In this document: one piece after another, positions 51,125-59,773 of the stretch | Layout of the letters: every line of letters begins with the position of its first letter | Position numbering within the stretch: position 1 is the first letter of the stretch | DNA from: Pseudomonas lurida | Lineage (GTDB): Bacteria; Pseudomonadota; Gammaproteobacteria; Pseudomonadales; Pseudomonadaceae | Assembly: GCF_002563895.1 (NCBI RefSeq) | Contig: NZ_PDJB01000001.1 | Span: forward strand, 541,501-605,500 | Direction: 5' to 3' | DNA: 64,000 nucleotides | Translations under genes and position numbers: made by a program | Notes under the pieces: generated by a model | Told to the model about the DNA's origin: nothing | Seen by the model: the letters and a program-made list of their open reading frames with translations, nothing else | Database searches by the model: none

Positions 51125-51564
51125 AGGCACGGGAACGTTATCGAGTCGACCTGATCGGGCTGCAAGCGGCTTGCGAGGCCAACTATGCGCGGTTGATGCG
51201 CCTGCTCCCCGACATGCGTCACGCCCCCGAGGCGCGGCGCATCGGCGTGACCCACGGCGACCAGATGCTCGGCGTGCTCGCCCTGGAAGTCATCGTCAAC
51301 TGCCCCTATACCACGACCCTGCGCGTGCGCCAGGAGCACAGCCTGCCGTGGCTGCCGGTGCCGCAACTGGAAGTGCAGGTGTACCACGACGCGCGCATGG
51401 CCGAAGTGATCAGCGCCGAACATGCGCGCCGCTTTCGCAGCATCTATCCTTACCCGAACGTGTTCATGCACCAGCCCGATGAGAAAGCACAGCTCAATGT
51501 GTTCCTCGGTGAATGGTTGAGCCACTGCCTGGCCCTCGGCCACGAGTTCGAAGCTGTGCGGTAG
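51115..51564 (+). CDS. DUF1249 protein (YqiB family)
   Basis: A 149-residue cytosolic protein of the DUF1249/YqiB family, of unknown biochemical role. Diagnostic features are a helical N-terminus (Y-R-V-D-L-I-G-L-Q-A-A-C-E-A-N-Y-A-R) and the central L-E-V-Q-V-Y-H-D-A-R-M-A-E-V. It starts within nudF (10-bp overlap) and is followed by cpdA after a 97-bp gap. Conserved linkage with nudF and cpdA in both E. coli and Pseudomonas hints at a nucleotide-related role, but that is inference. Confidence 0.9.
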   Translation: MAVKARERYRVDLIGLQAACEANYARLMRLLPDMRHAPEARRIGVTHGDQMLGVLALEVIVNCPYTTTLRVRQEHSLPWLPVPQLEVQVYHDARMAEVISAEHARRFRSIYPYPNVFMHQPDEKAQLNVFLGEWLSHCLALGHEFEAVR

Positions 51565-51661
51565 ATGTGAACTGTGTCTGCTTCCCGGGTTTCCTCTTTG
51601 TGTCCTGCCCAGCATAATCACGCCGAACGACCATTTCCTGTGATTGCCTTGGGAGAGCGCC

Positions 51662-52477
51662 TTGTCGAGCGTATCCACCGTAAGTCCCGATGCACCGGCA
51701 TTGCTGGTGCAATTGTCCGACAGCCACCTGTTTGCAGAAGCTGAAGGCACGCTGCTGGGCATGAACACACGTGAGAGCCTGCAGGGCGTCATCGAGCTGG
51801 TGCGCACGCAGCAGCCCCGCATCGACCTGGTCTTGGCCACGGGGGATCTGTCCCAGGACGGCACACTGGCGTCGTACCAGCAATTTCGCGACATGACCGC
51901 GCCCATCGGTGCCCCGACGCGCTGGATCCCCGGTAATCACGATGAACCGCAGATCATGGCCCACGCCGCCGTGCACAGCGACCTGCTGGAGCCGGTGGTC
52001 GATATCGGCAACTGGCGCGTCACCCTGCTGGACTCCGCTGTACCCGGCTCTGTGCCCGGTTACCTGCAGGATAGCCAGTTGCAACTGCTGGCCCAAGCCT
52101 TGAGCGAGGCGCCAGGCCGCCATCACCTGGTGTGCTTTCACCATCACCCGGTGTCCATTGGCTGCGCGTGGATGGAGCCTATTGGGCTGCGCAATCCGGA
52201 AGCCTTGTTTGCCGTGCTCGACCGCTTTCCACAGGTCAGGGCCGTACTGTGGGGCCACGTGCACCAGGAAATCGACCGCGAGCGCAATGGCGTGCGCTTG
52301 CTGGCGTCGCCGTCCACCTGCATCCAGTTCGCGCCGGGCAGCGAAGCGTTCAAGGTCAGTGACCAGGCGCCAGGTTACCGTTGGCTGCGCCTGCATGCCG
52401 ACGGACGGTTGGAGACTGGGGTAGAGCGGCTCCAGGGCTTCACCTTCACCGTCGATTACGGCAGCAACGGCTATTAA
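51662..52477 (+). CDS. cpdA: 3',5'-cyclic-AMP phosphodiesterase CpdA
   Basis: Metallophosphoesterase that degrades cAMP and so limits Vfr/CRP signalling. The 271 residues contain the five calcineurin-type motifs: S-D-S-H-L (D20, H22), G-D-L-S-Q-D, G-N-H-D-E, H-H-H-P-V and G-H-V-H. The start is TTG at 51662 with GGAGA six bases upstream; the alternative TTG at 51644 would place that Shine-Dalgarno inside the gene. It is followed by a REP doublet and then yqiA. Confidence 0.93.
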   Translation: MSSVSTVSPDAPALLVQLSDSHLFAEAEGTLLGMNTRESLQGVIELVRTQQPRIDLVLATGDLSQDGTLASYQQFRDMTAPIGAPTRWIPGNHDEPQIMAHAAVHSDLLEPVVDIGNWRVTLLDSAVPGSVPGYLQDSQLQLLAQALSEAPGRHHLVCFHHHPVSIGCAWMEPIGLRNPEALFAVLDRFPQVRAVLWGHVHQEIDRERNGVRLLASPSTCIQFAPGSEAFKVSDQAPGYRWLRLHADGRLETGVERLQGFTFTVDYGSNGY

Positions 52478-52506
52478 CGGCTGTACACCCTGACCTGAAT
52501 GTGAGC

Positions 52507-52581
52507 GCTGGCGTGCCTGCGATAGCGGTGTGCCAGTCTGTACGTGTGTCATGGAGCCACCGCCATCGCAGGCAAGCCAGC
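52507..52581. repeat. REP doublet between cpdA and yqiA
   Basis: Inverted 17-nt arms at 52507-52523 and 52565-52581 (GCTGGCGTGCCTGCGAT and the near complement with one mismatch), 41-bp spacer. The same sub-type as the 38423 doublet (core ends CTGCGAT rather than CGCGAT). Confidence 0.82.
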
Positions 52582-52681
52582 CCCCACGGTGGATCTTGTA
52601 TGTCCTTCAGATAGAGGGCGTCACACACCTCTCCGATCCCTGTAAACTGCGCGTTTTTGGCGCAAGCATGGAGAGCCCGGC

Positions 52682-53290
52682 ATGTCCGCTTCGATCCTGT
52701 ATATCCACGGTTTCAACAGTGCGCCGGCGTCGAACAAGGCCAGCCAGTTGATGACGGTGATGGACACCCTCGGCCTAGCCGATCAACTGCGCGTTCCGGC
52801 CTTGCATCACCATCCCCGCCAGGCGATTCCCCAGCTCGAGGCGGCAATCGCTGAACTGGGGCGGCCACTGCTGGTCGGCAGCTCACTCGGCGGCTACTAT
52901 GCAACCCATCTTGCCGAACGCCATGGCCTCAAGGCGCTGCTGGTGAACCCGGCGGTCAGCCCTCACCGGATGTTCGACGGTTACCTGGGCACCCAGAAGA
53001 ACCTCTACACCGATGAAACCTGGGAACTGACCCACGACCACGTCGCGGCGCTGGCCGAGCTGGAAGTACCGGCTCCCCAGGATGCCGCGCGGTACCAGGT
53101 GTGGTTGCAGACCGGGGATGAAACCCTGGATTATCGCCTCGCCCAACAGTATTACCGGGCCTGTGCCTTGCGCATCCAGGCCGGTGGCGACCATGGTTAC
53201 CAGGGGTTCGCCCAGCAATTGCCGGCGTTGTTGAGCTTTGCCGGCATTGGCGCAGATCAGTATCAATCCTTCGATTTTTGCTCATTGTAA
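52682..53290 (+). CDS. yqiA: YqiA-type alpha/beta-hydrolase esterase
   Basis: A 202-residue esterase of the YqiA (UPF0227) family. The N-terminus S-I-L-Y-I-H-G-F-N-S is the oxyanion region. The nucleophile elbow G-S-S-L-G has catalytic Ser68, and the C-terminal G-G-D-H-G-Y carries the likely His. E. coli YqiA hydrolyses palmitoyl-CoA and short esters in vitro; the natural substrate is unknown. It lies upstream of parE with a 45-bp gap, as in E. coli. Confidence 0.9.
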   Translation: MSASILYIHGFNSAPASNKASQLMTVMDTLGLADQLRVPALHHHPRQAIPQLEAAIAELGRPLLVGSSLGGYYATHLAERHGLKALLVNPAVSPHRMFDGYLGTQKNLYTDETWELTHDHVAALAELEVPAPQDAARYQVWLQTGDETLDYRLAQQYYRACALRIQAGGDHGYQGFAQQLPALLSFAGIGADQYQSFDFCSL

Positions 53291-53335
53291 AAATCGCAGG
53301 TCACTTTTTAATCGAACGACTCACGACGAGACCCC

Positions 53336-55243
53336 ATGGCCACTCCCAGCGCTAGCTCTTATAACGCCGACGCCATCGAAGTCCTCTCGGGCCTCGACCC
53401 GGTGCGCAAACGCCCCGGCATGTACACCGATACCAGTCGGCCGAACCACCTTGCCCAGGAAGTAATCGACAACAGCGTCGACGAAGCCTTGGCCGGGCAC
53501 GCCAAGTCGGTGCATGTCATTCTTCACGCAGACCACTCCCTGGAAGTGTCCGACGATGGTCGCGGCATGCCGGTGGATATCCACCCGGAAGAGGGTGTGC
53601 CGGGTGTCGAGCTGATCCTCACCAAGCTGCACGCCGGCGGGAAGTTCTCCAACAAGAACTACCAGTTCTCCGGTGGCCTGCACGGTGTGGGTATTTCCGT
53701 GGTCAACGCCCTGTCCACGCTGGTACGGGTGAAGGTCAAGCGCGACGGCAACGAGTACCAGATGACCTTTGCCGATGGCTACAAGGCCACGGACCTGGAA
53801 GTGATCGGCACCGTTGGCAAGCGCAACACCGGCACCAGCGTGTACTTCGCCCCGGACCCGAAATACTTCGATTCGCCAAAATTCTCCATCAGCCGCCTCA
53901 AGCACGTGCTCAAGGCCAAGGCCGTGTTGTGCCCGGGCCTGCTGGTGACCTTTGAAGACAAAGGCACCGGCGAGAAAGTCGAGTGGCACTACGAAGACGG
54001 CCTGCGCTCGTACCTGGAAGATTCCGTCAGTGAATTCGAGCGCCTGCCCAACGAGCCGTTCTGCGGCAGCCTGGCCGGTAATAAAGAAGCCGTGGACTGG
54101 GCGCTGCTGTGGTTGCCGGAAGGCGGCGACAGCGTGCAGGAAAGCTACGTCAACCTGATCCCGACGGCCCAGGGCGGCACCCACGTCAACGGTTTGCGCC
54201 AGGGCTTGCTGGATGCCATGCGCGAATTCTGCGAATACCGCAGCCTGCTTCCGCGTGGCGTGAAGCTGGCGCCGGAAGACGTGTGGGAGCGTATCGCCTT
54301 CGTGCTGTCGATGAAGATGCAGGAGCCGCAGTTCTCCGGCCAGACCAAGGAGCGCCTGTCGTCCCGTGAAGCGGCGGCGTTTGTCTCCGGTGTGGTCAAG
54401 GATGCCTTCAGCCTGTGGCTCAACGAGCACCCTGAACTGGGCCTGGCCCTGGCGGAGCTGGCGATCAACAACGCCGGCCGACGCCTGAAGGCCAGCAAGA
54501 AGGTCGAACGCAAGCGCATCACCCAGGGCCCGGCATTGCCCGGCAAACTGGCGGATTGCGCTGGCCAGGACCCGATGCGCTCCGAGCTGTTCCTGGTGGA
54601 GGGTGACTCCGCCGGCGGTTCCGCCAAACAAGCGCGGGACAAGGAGTTCCAGGCGATCCTGCCGTTGCGCGGCAAGATTCTCAACACCTGGGAAGTCGAT
54701 GGCAGCGAAGTCCTGGCCAGCCAGGAAGTGCACAACATCGCCGTGGCCATTGGCGTTGACCCAGGCGCGGCGGACATGAGCCAGCTGCGCTACGGCAAGA
54801 TCTGCATCCTCGCCGACGCCGACTCCGATGGCCTGCACATCGCCACGCTGCTGTGTGCGCTGTTCGTCCAGCACTTCCGCCCGCTGGTGGACGCCGGTCA
54901 TGTCTATGTCGCCATGCCGCCGCTGTACCGTATTGACTTGGGCAAGGAGATTTTCTACGCCCTGGACGACGCCGAGCGCGATGGCATCCTTGATCGCCTG
55001 GTGGCCGAGAAGAAGCGTGGCAAGCCACAGGTCACGCGATTCAAAGGCCTGGGTGAAATGAACCCGCCGCAACTGCGCGAAACCACCATGGACCCGAACA
55101 CTCGGCGCCTGGTGCAATTGACGTTGGGCGAAGACTTCGCCGAAACCTCGGAAATGATGGACATGCTGCTGGCGAAGAAACGCGCGCCCGACCGTAAGTC
55201 CTGGTTGGAGTCCAAAGGCAACCTGGCCGAGGTTCTGGGCTGA
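53336..55243 (+). CDS. parE: DNA topoisomerase IV subunit B
   Basis: ATPase subunit of topoisomerase IV, which decatenates daughter chromosomes. The 635-residue protein has a GHKL ATPase domain (about 1-220) with E-V-I-D-N-S-V-D-E-A, D-D-G-R-G-M-P and G-G-L-H-G-V-G. A transducer domain and TOPRIM domain (about 410-530) follow, with L-V-E-G-D-S-A-G-G and D-A-D-S-D-G, then a short C-terminal domain. The fluoroquinolone-relevant segment around E-G-D-S-A-G-G looks unaltered. The stop overlaps the next gene start by 1 bp (TGATG). Confidence 0.97.
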   Translation: MATPSASSYNADAIEVLSGLDPVRKRPGMYTDTSRPNHLAQEVIDNSVDEALAGHAKSVHVILHADHSLEVSDDGRGMPVDIHPEEGVPGVELILTKLHAGGKFSNKNYQFSGGLHGVGISVVNALSTLVRVKVKRDGNEYQMTFADGYKATDLEVIGTVGKRNTGTSVYFAPDPKYFDSPKFSISRLKHVLKAKAVLCPGLLVTFEDKGTGEKVEWHYEDGLRSYLEDSVSEFERLPNEPFCGSLAGNKEAVDWALLWLPEGGDSVQESYVNLIPTAQGGTHVNGLRQGLLDAMREFCEYRSLLPRGVKLAPEDVWERIAFVLSMKMQEPQFSGQTKERLSSREAAAFVSGVVKDAFSLWLNEHPELGLALAELAINNAGRRLKASKKVERKRITQGPALPGKLADCAGQDPMRSELFLVEGDSAGGSAKQARDKEFQAILPLRGKILNTWEVDGSEVLASQEVHNIAVAIGVDPGAADMSQLRYGKICILADADSDGLHIATLLCALFVQHFRPLVDAGHVYVAMPPLYRIDLGKEIFYALDDAERDGILDRLVAEKKRGKPQVTRFKGLGEMNPPQLRETTMDPNTRRLVQLTLGEDFAETSEMMDMLLAKKRAPDRKSWLESKGNLAEVLG

Positions 55244-56238
55244 TGCGCACAGGTTTCGCCCTGGCGATCCTGATGTTGAGCGGGTTGGTGACCACCGAAG
55301 TGGTCGCCGCGCCCGTGGCTGAGCTCAAGCGGGTGTCCGAACACCCGGTGGACGGCATGCGCGGCGGCAACCTGTCGGGCCTGGCACGGTGTGGCAAGGA
55401 ATTGTGGACGGTCTCCGACCGTGATGACGACCAGATCTATCGCCTGGATGTGAGTGCGCCGACCTGGCAGGCCGAAGCGGTGCAGATCGAGGTGCCGCCG
55501 GTGCCGGAGTCGGGGTTGCCATGGGGTTTGCGTTCGCGCACCAAGGCGGCCTCGTTCATTCGCGGTGGCGACCTGGATTTTGAAGGCATCACCTGCGATG
55601 CCGCCGGTAATCGCTACCTTGTCAGCGAAGCCCATGCGGCGGTGCTGCAAGTGCCAGTCACAGGGGCGCCTGAGTGGTTGAAGATCGCGCCGGGCATGGT
55701 GCGAGAAGCTCGGGCCAGCGGCATGTTGCTGCACTTCAATGCTTTGTTTGAAGGCTTGGCGATCAACCCTGAGGGCAATCAGATCTGGCTGGCGGCCGAA
55801 CGCGAGCGACGTGGGTTGATTTCGATCAAGCGTCCGCAGAGCCTGTGGGACTGTGAGGGCCCCTGCGTACTGCTGAGTGAGGCAGGCCAGGAGATGCAGC
55901 CGGCCAAGTTCACCTATGCCAAGGCCGTGTCCAAGGACTTTGCCGACCTGTCATTGTTCAACGGCAAGCTGTTTACCCTTGAACGCAATGCGTTCCAGAT
56001 TTGCCGGCGTGATGCGGTCACGGCCAAGGTCGAGCTGTGTTGGTCGTTTGCCGATGAAACGCTGACGCCCGAGCGGCGTTACCCCCAGGCTTATGGCCTG
56101 GCCGAAGCCCTGGTAGTGGACGCCGACGGTGCCTGGCTGGGCATCGACAACAATTTCGGCCCGCGTGCCGATGGTGAAAAGCGCCCCGTGGTCTACCGTT
56201 TCGCCGCCCCTGCTGGCGGCTGGAGCGCCCAGCCATGA
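55243..56238 (+). CDS. Secreted esterase-like/phytase-like beta-propeller protein
   Basis: A 331-residue exported protein with a signal peptide (M-R-T-G-F-A-L-A-I-L-M-L-S-G-L, cleavage near V-V-A-A-P). It matches the 'esterase-like activity of phytase' family: the recurring D-x-x-x-x-Y-x-L blades, G-G-D-L-D-F-E-G-I-T-C-D and N-A-L-F-E-G-L-A-I-N-P-E-G. The substrate is unknown. It is coupled to parE by a 1-bp overlap and lies 73 bp before parC, so it is co-transcribed with topoisomerase IV, as in PAO1 (PA4966) from memory. Why these are linked is not obvious. Confidence 0.85.
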   Translation: MRTGFALAILMLSGLVTTEVVAAPVAELKRVSEHPVDGMRGGNLSGLARCGKELWTVSDRDDDQIYRLDVSAPTWQAEAVQIEVPPVPESGLPWGLRSRTKAASFIRGGDLDFEGITCDAAGNRYLVSEAHAAVLQVPVTGAPEWLKIAPGMVREARASGMLLHFNALFEGLAINPEGNQIWLAAERERRGLISIKRPQSLWDCEGPCVLLSEAGQEMQPAKFTYAKAVSKDFADLSLFNGKLFTLERNAFQICRRDAVTAKVELCWSFADETLTPERRYPQAYGLAEALVVDADGAWLGIDNNFGPRADGEKRPVVYRFAAPAGGWSAQP

Positions 56239-56311
56239 GCCATCCCTTTTTTGAATTGACCCGGTGCAGCGGCAGTCCCGTTGCGCCTTACCCGACAATG
56301 ATGAGGCCCGC

Positions 56312-58576
56312 ATGAGTGACATCCTCGCAGACAGCTTAGATGGCGTAGAACGCCGGTCGCTGGCTGACTTCACCGAAAATGCCTACCTCAACTACTCCAT
56401 GTACGTGATCATGGACCGTGCCTTGCCGCATATCGGCGACGGCCTGAAGCCCGTGCAACGGCGCATCATTTACGCCATGAGTGAGTTGGGCCTGGACGCC
56501 GATTCCAAGCACAAGAAATCGGCCCGTACCGTCGGTGACGTGCTCGGTAAATTCCACCCCCACGGCGACTCGGCGTGCTACGAAGCCATGGTGCTGATGG
56601 CCCAGCCTTTCAGCTACCGCTACACATTGGTAGACGGCCAGGGTAACTGGGGTGCGCCGGATGATCCCAAATCCTTCGCCGCCATGCGTTACACCGAAGC
56701 CCGCCTGTCGCGGTACTCGGAAGTGCTGCTTAGCGAGCTGGGCCAAGGCACTGCGAACTGGGGGCCGAACTTTGACGGCACCCTCGAGGAACCGCTGGTG
56801 TTGCCGGCACGTTTGCCGAATATCCTGCTCAATGGCACCACCGGCATTGCAGTCGGCATGGCCACCGACGTGCCGCCGCACAACCTGCGGGAAGTCGCCA
56901 GCGCCTGCGTACGCTTGCTGGATGAGCCCAAAGCCACGGTCGAGCAGCTCTGCGAGCATATCCAGGGCCCGGATTACCCGACCGAAGCAGAAATCATCAC
57001 GCCGCGTGCCGACCTGCTGAAGATGTACGAAACCGGCAAGGGCTCGGTGCGCATGCGTGCCGTGTACCACATCGAAGACGGCGACATTATTGTCACCGCG
57101 TTGCCGCACCAGGTGTCGGGTGCCAAGGTGCTGGAGCAGATCGCCGCGCTGATGCAGGCCAAGCCGTCGAAACTGCCGCAGGTTGCCGACCTGCGTGACG
57201 AGTCCGACCACGAAAACCCATGCCGCATCGTGATCATCCCGACCAACAGCCGGGTCGACCACGAAGTGCTGATGCAGCACCTGTTCGCCAGCACGGACCT
57301 TGAGTCCAGCTACCGGGTCAACGTCAATATCATCGGCCTGGATGGCAAGCCGCAGCTGAAAAACCTGCGCAACCTGCTGGTGGAGTGGCTGGAGTTCCGC
57401 GTGCAGACCGTGCGTCGCCGCCTGCAATTCCGCCTCGACAAGGTCGAGCGCCGCCTGCACCTGTTGGACGGTTTGCTGATCGCCTACCTCAACCTGGATG
57501 AAGTGATCCACATCATCCGTACCGCCGAGCACCCGAAAGCCGAGCTGATCGCGCGTTTCGAGCTGAGCGAGATCCAGGCCGACTACATCCTCGACACCCG
57601 CTTGCGCCAGTTGGCGCGACTGGAAGAAATGAAGCTGCGCGATGAACAGGACGCGTTGCTCAAGGAGCAAGCCAAGCTGCAAGCCTTGTTGGGCAGCGAA
57701 GCCAAGCTCAAGAAGCTGGTGCGCAGCGAACTGATCAAAGACGCCGAAACCTACGGCGATGACCGTCGGTCGCCTATCGTCGAACGTGCCGAAGCTAAAG
57801 CGCTGACTGAAACGGAGCTGCTGCCAAACGAGAAAATTACCGTCGTTCTGTCGGAAAAGGGTTGGGTTCGCTCCGCCAAAGGGCATGATATTGACGCCAC
57901 TGGTTTGTCATACAAGGCCGGCGATGGGTTCAAGACTGCCGCGGCCGGGCGTTCCAACCAGTTTGCGGTGTTCATCGACTCCACCGGGCGCAGTTATTCG
58001 GTGCCGGCCCACACCTTGCCTTCGGCGCGAGGGCAGGGCGAGCCGTTGACCGGGCGCCTGACGCCGCCGCCAGGGGCGAATTTCGAGTGCGTGCTGCTGC
58101 CGGATGATGACGCGCTGTACGTGATTGCGTCCGACGCGGGTTACGGTTTCGTGGTCAAGGGTGAAGACCTGCAGGCCAAGAACAAGGCGGGCAAGGCTCT
58201 GTTGAGCTTGCCTAACAACGCCAAGGTGATCCTGCCGCGGCCGGTGGACGACCGTGAGAGCAACTGGCTGGCATCGGTAACCACCGAAGGGCGCTTGCTG
58301 GTGTTCAAGATCAGCGACCTGCCGCAGCTGGGTAAAGGTAAGGGCAACAAGATCATCGGTATTCCCGGCGAGCGGGTGGCCAGTCGCGAAGAGTACGTGA
58401 CCGACATCGCGGTGATCCCGGAAGGCGCGACCCTGGTGCTTCAAGCCGGTAAACGCACGTTGTCGCTGCGTCCTGACGACCTTGAGCACTACAAGGGCGA
58501 GCGCGGTCGGCGTGGTAACAAATTGCCACGTGGTTTCCAGCGAGTGGATGCTTTGTTGGTCGAAACGCCGGTTTAA
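56312..58576 (+). CDS. parC: DNA topoisomerase IV subunit A
   Basis: Cleavage/religation subunit of topoisomerase IV. The 754 residues equal the P. aeruginosa length. The catalytic tyrosine is Y127 (A-M-R-Y-T-E-A-R). The quinolone-resistance region keeps the susceptible residues S87 and E91 ([10 protein letters not shown]). The C-terminal part (about 490-754) is the degenerate GyrA-like beta-pinwheel that senses supercoil geometry. The ATG at 56312 gives M-S-D-I-L-A-D-S; the longer frame from 56264 has no family support. It is followed by a strikingly self-complementary intergenic region. Confidence 0.97.
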   Translation: MSDILADSLDGVERRSLADFTENAYLNYSMYVIMDRALPHIGDGLKPVQRRIIYAMSELGLDADSKHKKSARTVGDVLGKFHPHGDSACYEAMVLMAQPFSYRYTLVDGQGNWGAPDDPKSFAAMRYTEARLSRYSEVLLSELGQGTANWGPNFDGTLEEPLVLPARLPNILLNGTTGIAVGMATDVPPHNLREVASACVRLLDEPKATVEQLCEHIQGPDYPTEAEIITPRADLLKMYETGKGSVRMRAVYHIEDGDIIVTALPHQVSGAKVLEQIAALMQAKPSKLPQVADLRDESDHENPCRIVIIPTNSRVDHEVLMQHLFASTDLESSYRVNVNIIGLDGKPQLKNLRNLLVEWLEFRVQTVRRRLQFRLDKVERRLHLLDGLLIAYLNLDEVIHIIRTAEHPKAELIARFELSEIQADYILDTRLRQLARLEEMKLRDEQDALLKEQAKLQALLGSEAKLKKLVRSELIKDAETYGDDRRSPIVERAEAKALTETELLPNEKITVVLSEKGWVRSAKGHDIDATGLSYKAGDGFKTAAAGRSNQFAVFIDSTGRSYSVPAHTLPSARGQGEPLTGRLTPPPGANFECVLLPDDDALYVIASDAGYGFVVKGEDLQAKNKAGKALLSLPNNAKVILPRPVDDRESNWLASVTTEGRLLVFKISDLPQLGKGKGNKIIGIPGERVASREEYVTDIAVIPEGATLVLQAGKRTLSLRPDDLEHYKGERGRRGNKLPRGFQRVDALLVETPV

Positions 58577-58582
58577 GGCTAA

Positions 58583-58801
58583 CAGGGGGCGTCTCAGTGT
58601 GCTGCGTTGCAGGTCGTGGAAAGGGAAAAACCATTCCCGGCGGCCTGCGCCTTGCCTGGCCCGCTTTAAGGTGACAACGCGGTGAGGAAACTCACTGAGA
58701 ACGCCTCCTGGAGCCCTCGATCTACGATTTAACCCGTAGATCGACGCTTTGGCGCTGGAGTCATGGCGCATATTCACGGATGATATGGCCTTTCCAGCGC
58801 C
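58583..58801 (+). ncRNA. Candidate structured RNA (unknown family) downstream of parC
   Basis: The region 6 bp past the parC stop folds almost completely on paper. Domain A: an outer helix pairs 58583-58592 with 58701-58710 and 58593-58599 with 58693-58699 (17 bp, one bulged A). It encloses 58602-58608/58676-58682 (7 bp), 58609-58616/58641-58648 (8 bp), a GGGAA/TTCCC hairpin (58623-58638) and CCTT/AAGG (58650-58671). Domain B: TCGATCTACG/CGTAGATCGA (58717-58744). Domain C: GGCGCTGGA/TCCAGCGCC (58751-58801) around an 8-bp inner stem. Three pairs in domain A are G-U wobbles only as + strand RNA, supporting that strand. It could be a parC 3' UTR product, a leader of the next gene or an independent RNA. 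I recognise no family, and there is no U-tract. Confidence 0.55.
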
Positions 58802-58875
58802 GGCGTGGCCGAGCGTGTTTAGGTTATTTTTAAGTATTACATTGTGGTTCGCCTTGTGGCAGCCACCTGGATGGG

Positions 58876-59589
58876 ATGATGACTGCTCCACGCCTTCCTT
58901 TTATTTTCATGCTCGCTGGCCTTTTGGGGCTGGCGGGTTGCAGCACACATCAGCCGGTGTCGCTGTACCAGCTGGACAGCGGAAGTCCGGCTCAACCAGC
59001 ACAGACCGCCGGCATGGCCGTCTTGTTGGGCCCGGTGGTCGTCGCAGACTACCTGCAACGCGAAACGCTGCTGCAACGTCAGAACGACGGCAGCCTGCAA
59101 GGTTCCACCGATGGTCGCTGGGCGGGCAGCTTGTCCTCTGACATCAACCAGTTGATGTTGCGGCAGGTGGCCGGCCAATTGGACAGCCAGCGCGTGGTGC
59201 TTGCGCCCGCACCTACCGGCTTCACACCGGATGTGCAGGTTTTGCTGACCATTACCCGGCTCGACTCCGGGACCTCGCAGCCGGCGATCCTCGATGCGCA
59301 ATGGCGCTTGATCGACCGTCGTGGCCAGGTTCGCGATAACCGTATCGTGCACCTGCAGGAGCAACACTCCGGCACCACCGCGTCCCAGGTCCAGGCCCAG
59401 GGCGTGTTGTTGCAGCATTTGGCGCAACAGTTGTCGGTGGCGCTCAAGCCATTGGCCAACCAGCCGCCGATTGCCGAGGCACCCCGCAAGCAGACCGCTC
59501 CGGCACAGGCCAAGCCGGCAGAGCCGCAGAAGCCGAAAATGCCGATGGCCACGCCGATCCGTACGGATATGGAAGTGTTCAGGTTCTAA
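58876..59589 (+). CDS. PqiC-like ABC-transport auxiliary lipoprotein
   Basis: A 237-residue outer-membrane-type lipoprotein: signal with L-A-G-C, lipidated Cys22. The mature part, starting S-T-H-Q-P-V-S-L-Y-Q-L-D, resembles PqiC/DUF330 lipoproteins that partner MCE-type lipid transport systems (P-V-V-V-A-D-Y-L-Q-R and W-A-G-S-L-S-S-D-I-N). No MCE gene is nearby, so the partner must be elsewhere. The C-terminus is Pro/Ala/Lys-rich. There are two possible ATGs (58876, 58879). The candidate structured RNA lies directly upstream, and a strong terminator follows. Confidence 0.83.
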   Translation: MMTAPRLPFIFMLAGLLGLAGCSTHQPVSLYQLDSGSPAQPAQTAGMAVLLGPVVVADYLQRETLLQRQNDGSLQGSTDGRWAGSLSSDINQLMLRQVAGQLDSQRVVLAPAPTGFTPDVQVLLTITRLDSGTSQPAILDAQWRLIDRRGQVRDNRIVHLQEQHSGTTASQVQAQGVLLQHLAQQLSVALKPLANQPPIAEAPRKQTAPAQAKPAEPQKPKMPMATPIRTDMEVFRF

Positions 59590-59603
59590 TCTGAATGGCA
59601 GAC

Positions 59604-59635
59604 AAAAAAAGGCCCGCTTACTCAGCGGGCCTTTT
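59604..59635 (+). terminator. Rho-independent terminator
   Basis: GGCCCGCT-TACTC-AGCGGGCC (59611-59631) is followed by TTTT and preceded by seven A residues, 14 bp past the lipoprotein stop. The A/T runs suggest it can also serve the minus strand, but the nearest minus-strand gene (stop at 59774) is 140 bp away. Confidence 0.93.
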
Positions 59636-59670
59636 GTTTGGCCATGCCTTGGGGCCTGGCACCTTCCCAC

Positions 59671-59757
59671 TGTAGGAGGGGGCTTGCCCCCGATAGCGGT
59701 GGTTCAGTCAGCGATGTGCTAACTGATACTCCGCTATCGCGGGCGAGCCCGCTCCCA
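59671..59757. repeat. REP doublet with structured spacer
   Basis: Arms 59671-59699 and 59731-59757. The inner ends GATAGCGG/CCGCTATC pair perfectly, and the spacer carries CAGT...ACTG. The spacer pattern GGTTCAGTCA...ACTGATACTCCGC recurs in the doublet at 62646. Confidence 0.85.
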
Positions 59758-59773
59758 GATGGGTCACGCCGTG

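Noticed and set aside
56570..56590. Quinolone-resistance mutation in parC
   Set aside because: Ser87 and Glu91 are the wild-type residues.
58577..58875. 4.5S RNA, 6S RNA, RNase P RNA or tmRNA in the parC downstream gap
   Set aside because: The diagnostic conserved segments of these RNAs are absent, although the region is clearly foldable; it is kept as an unassigned candidate.
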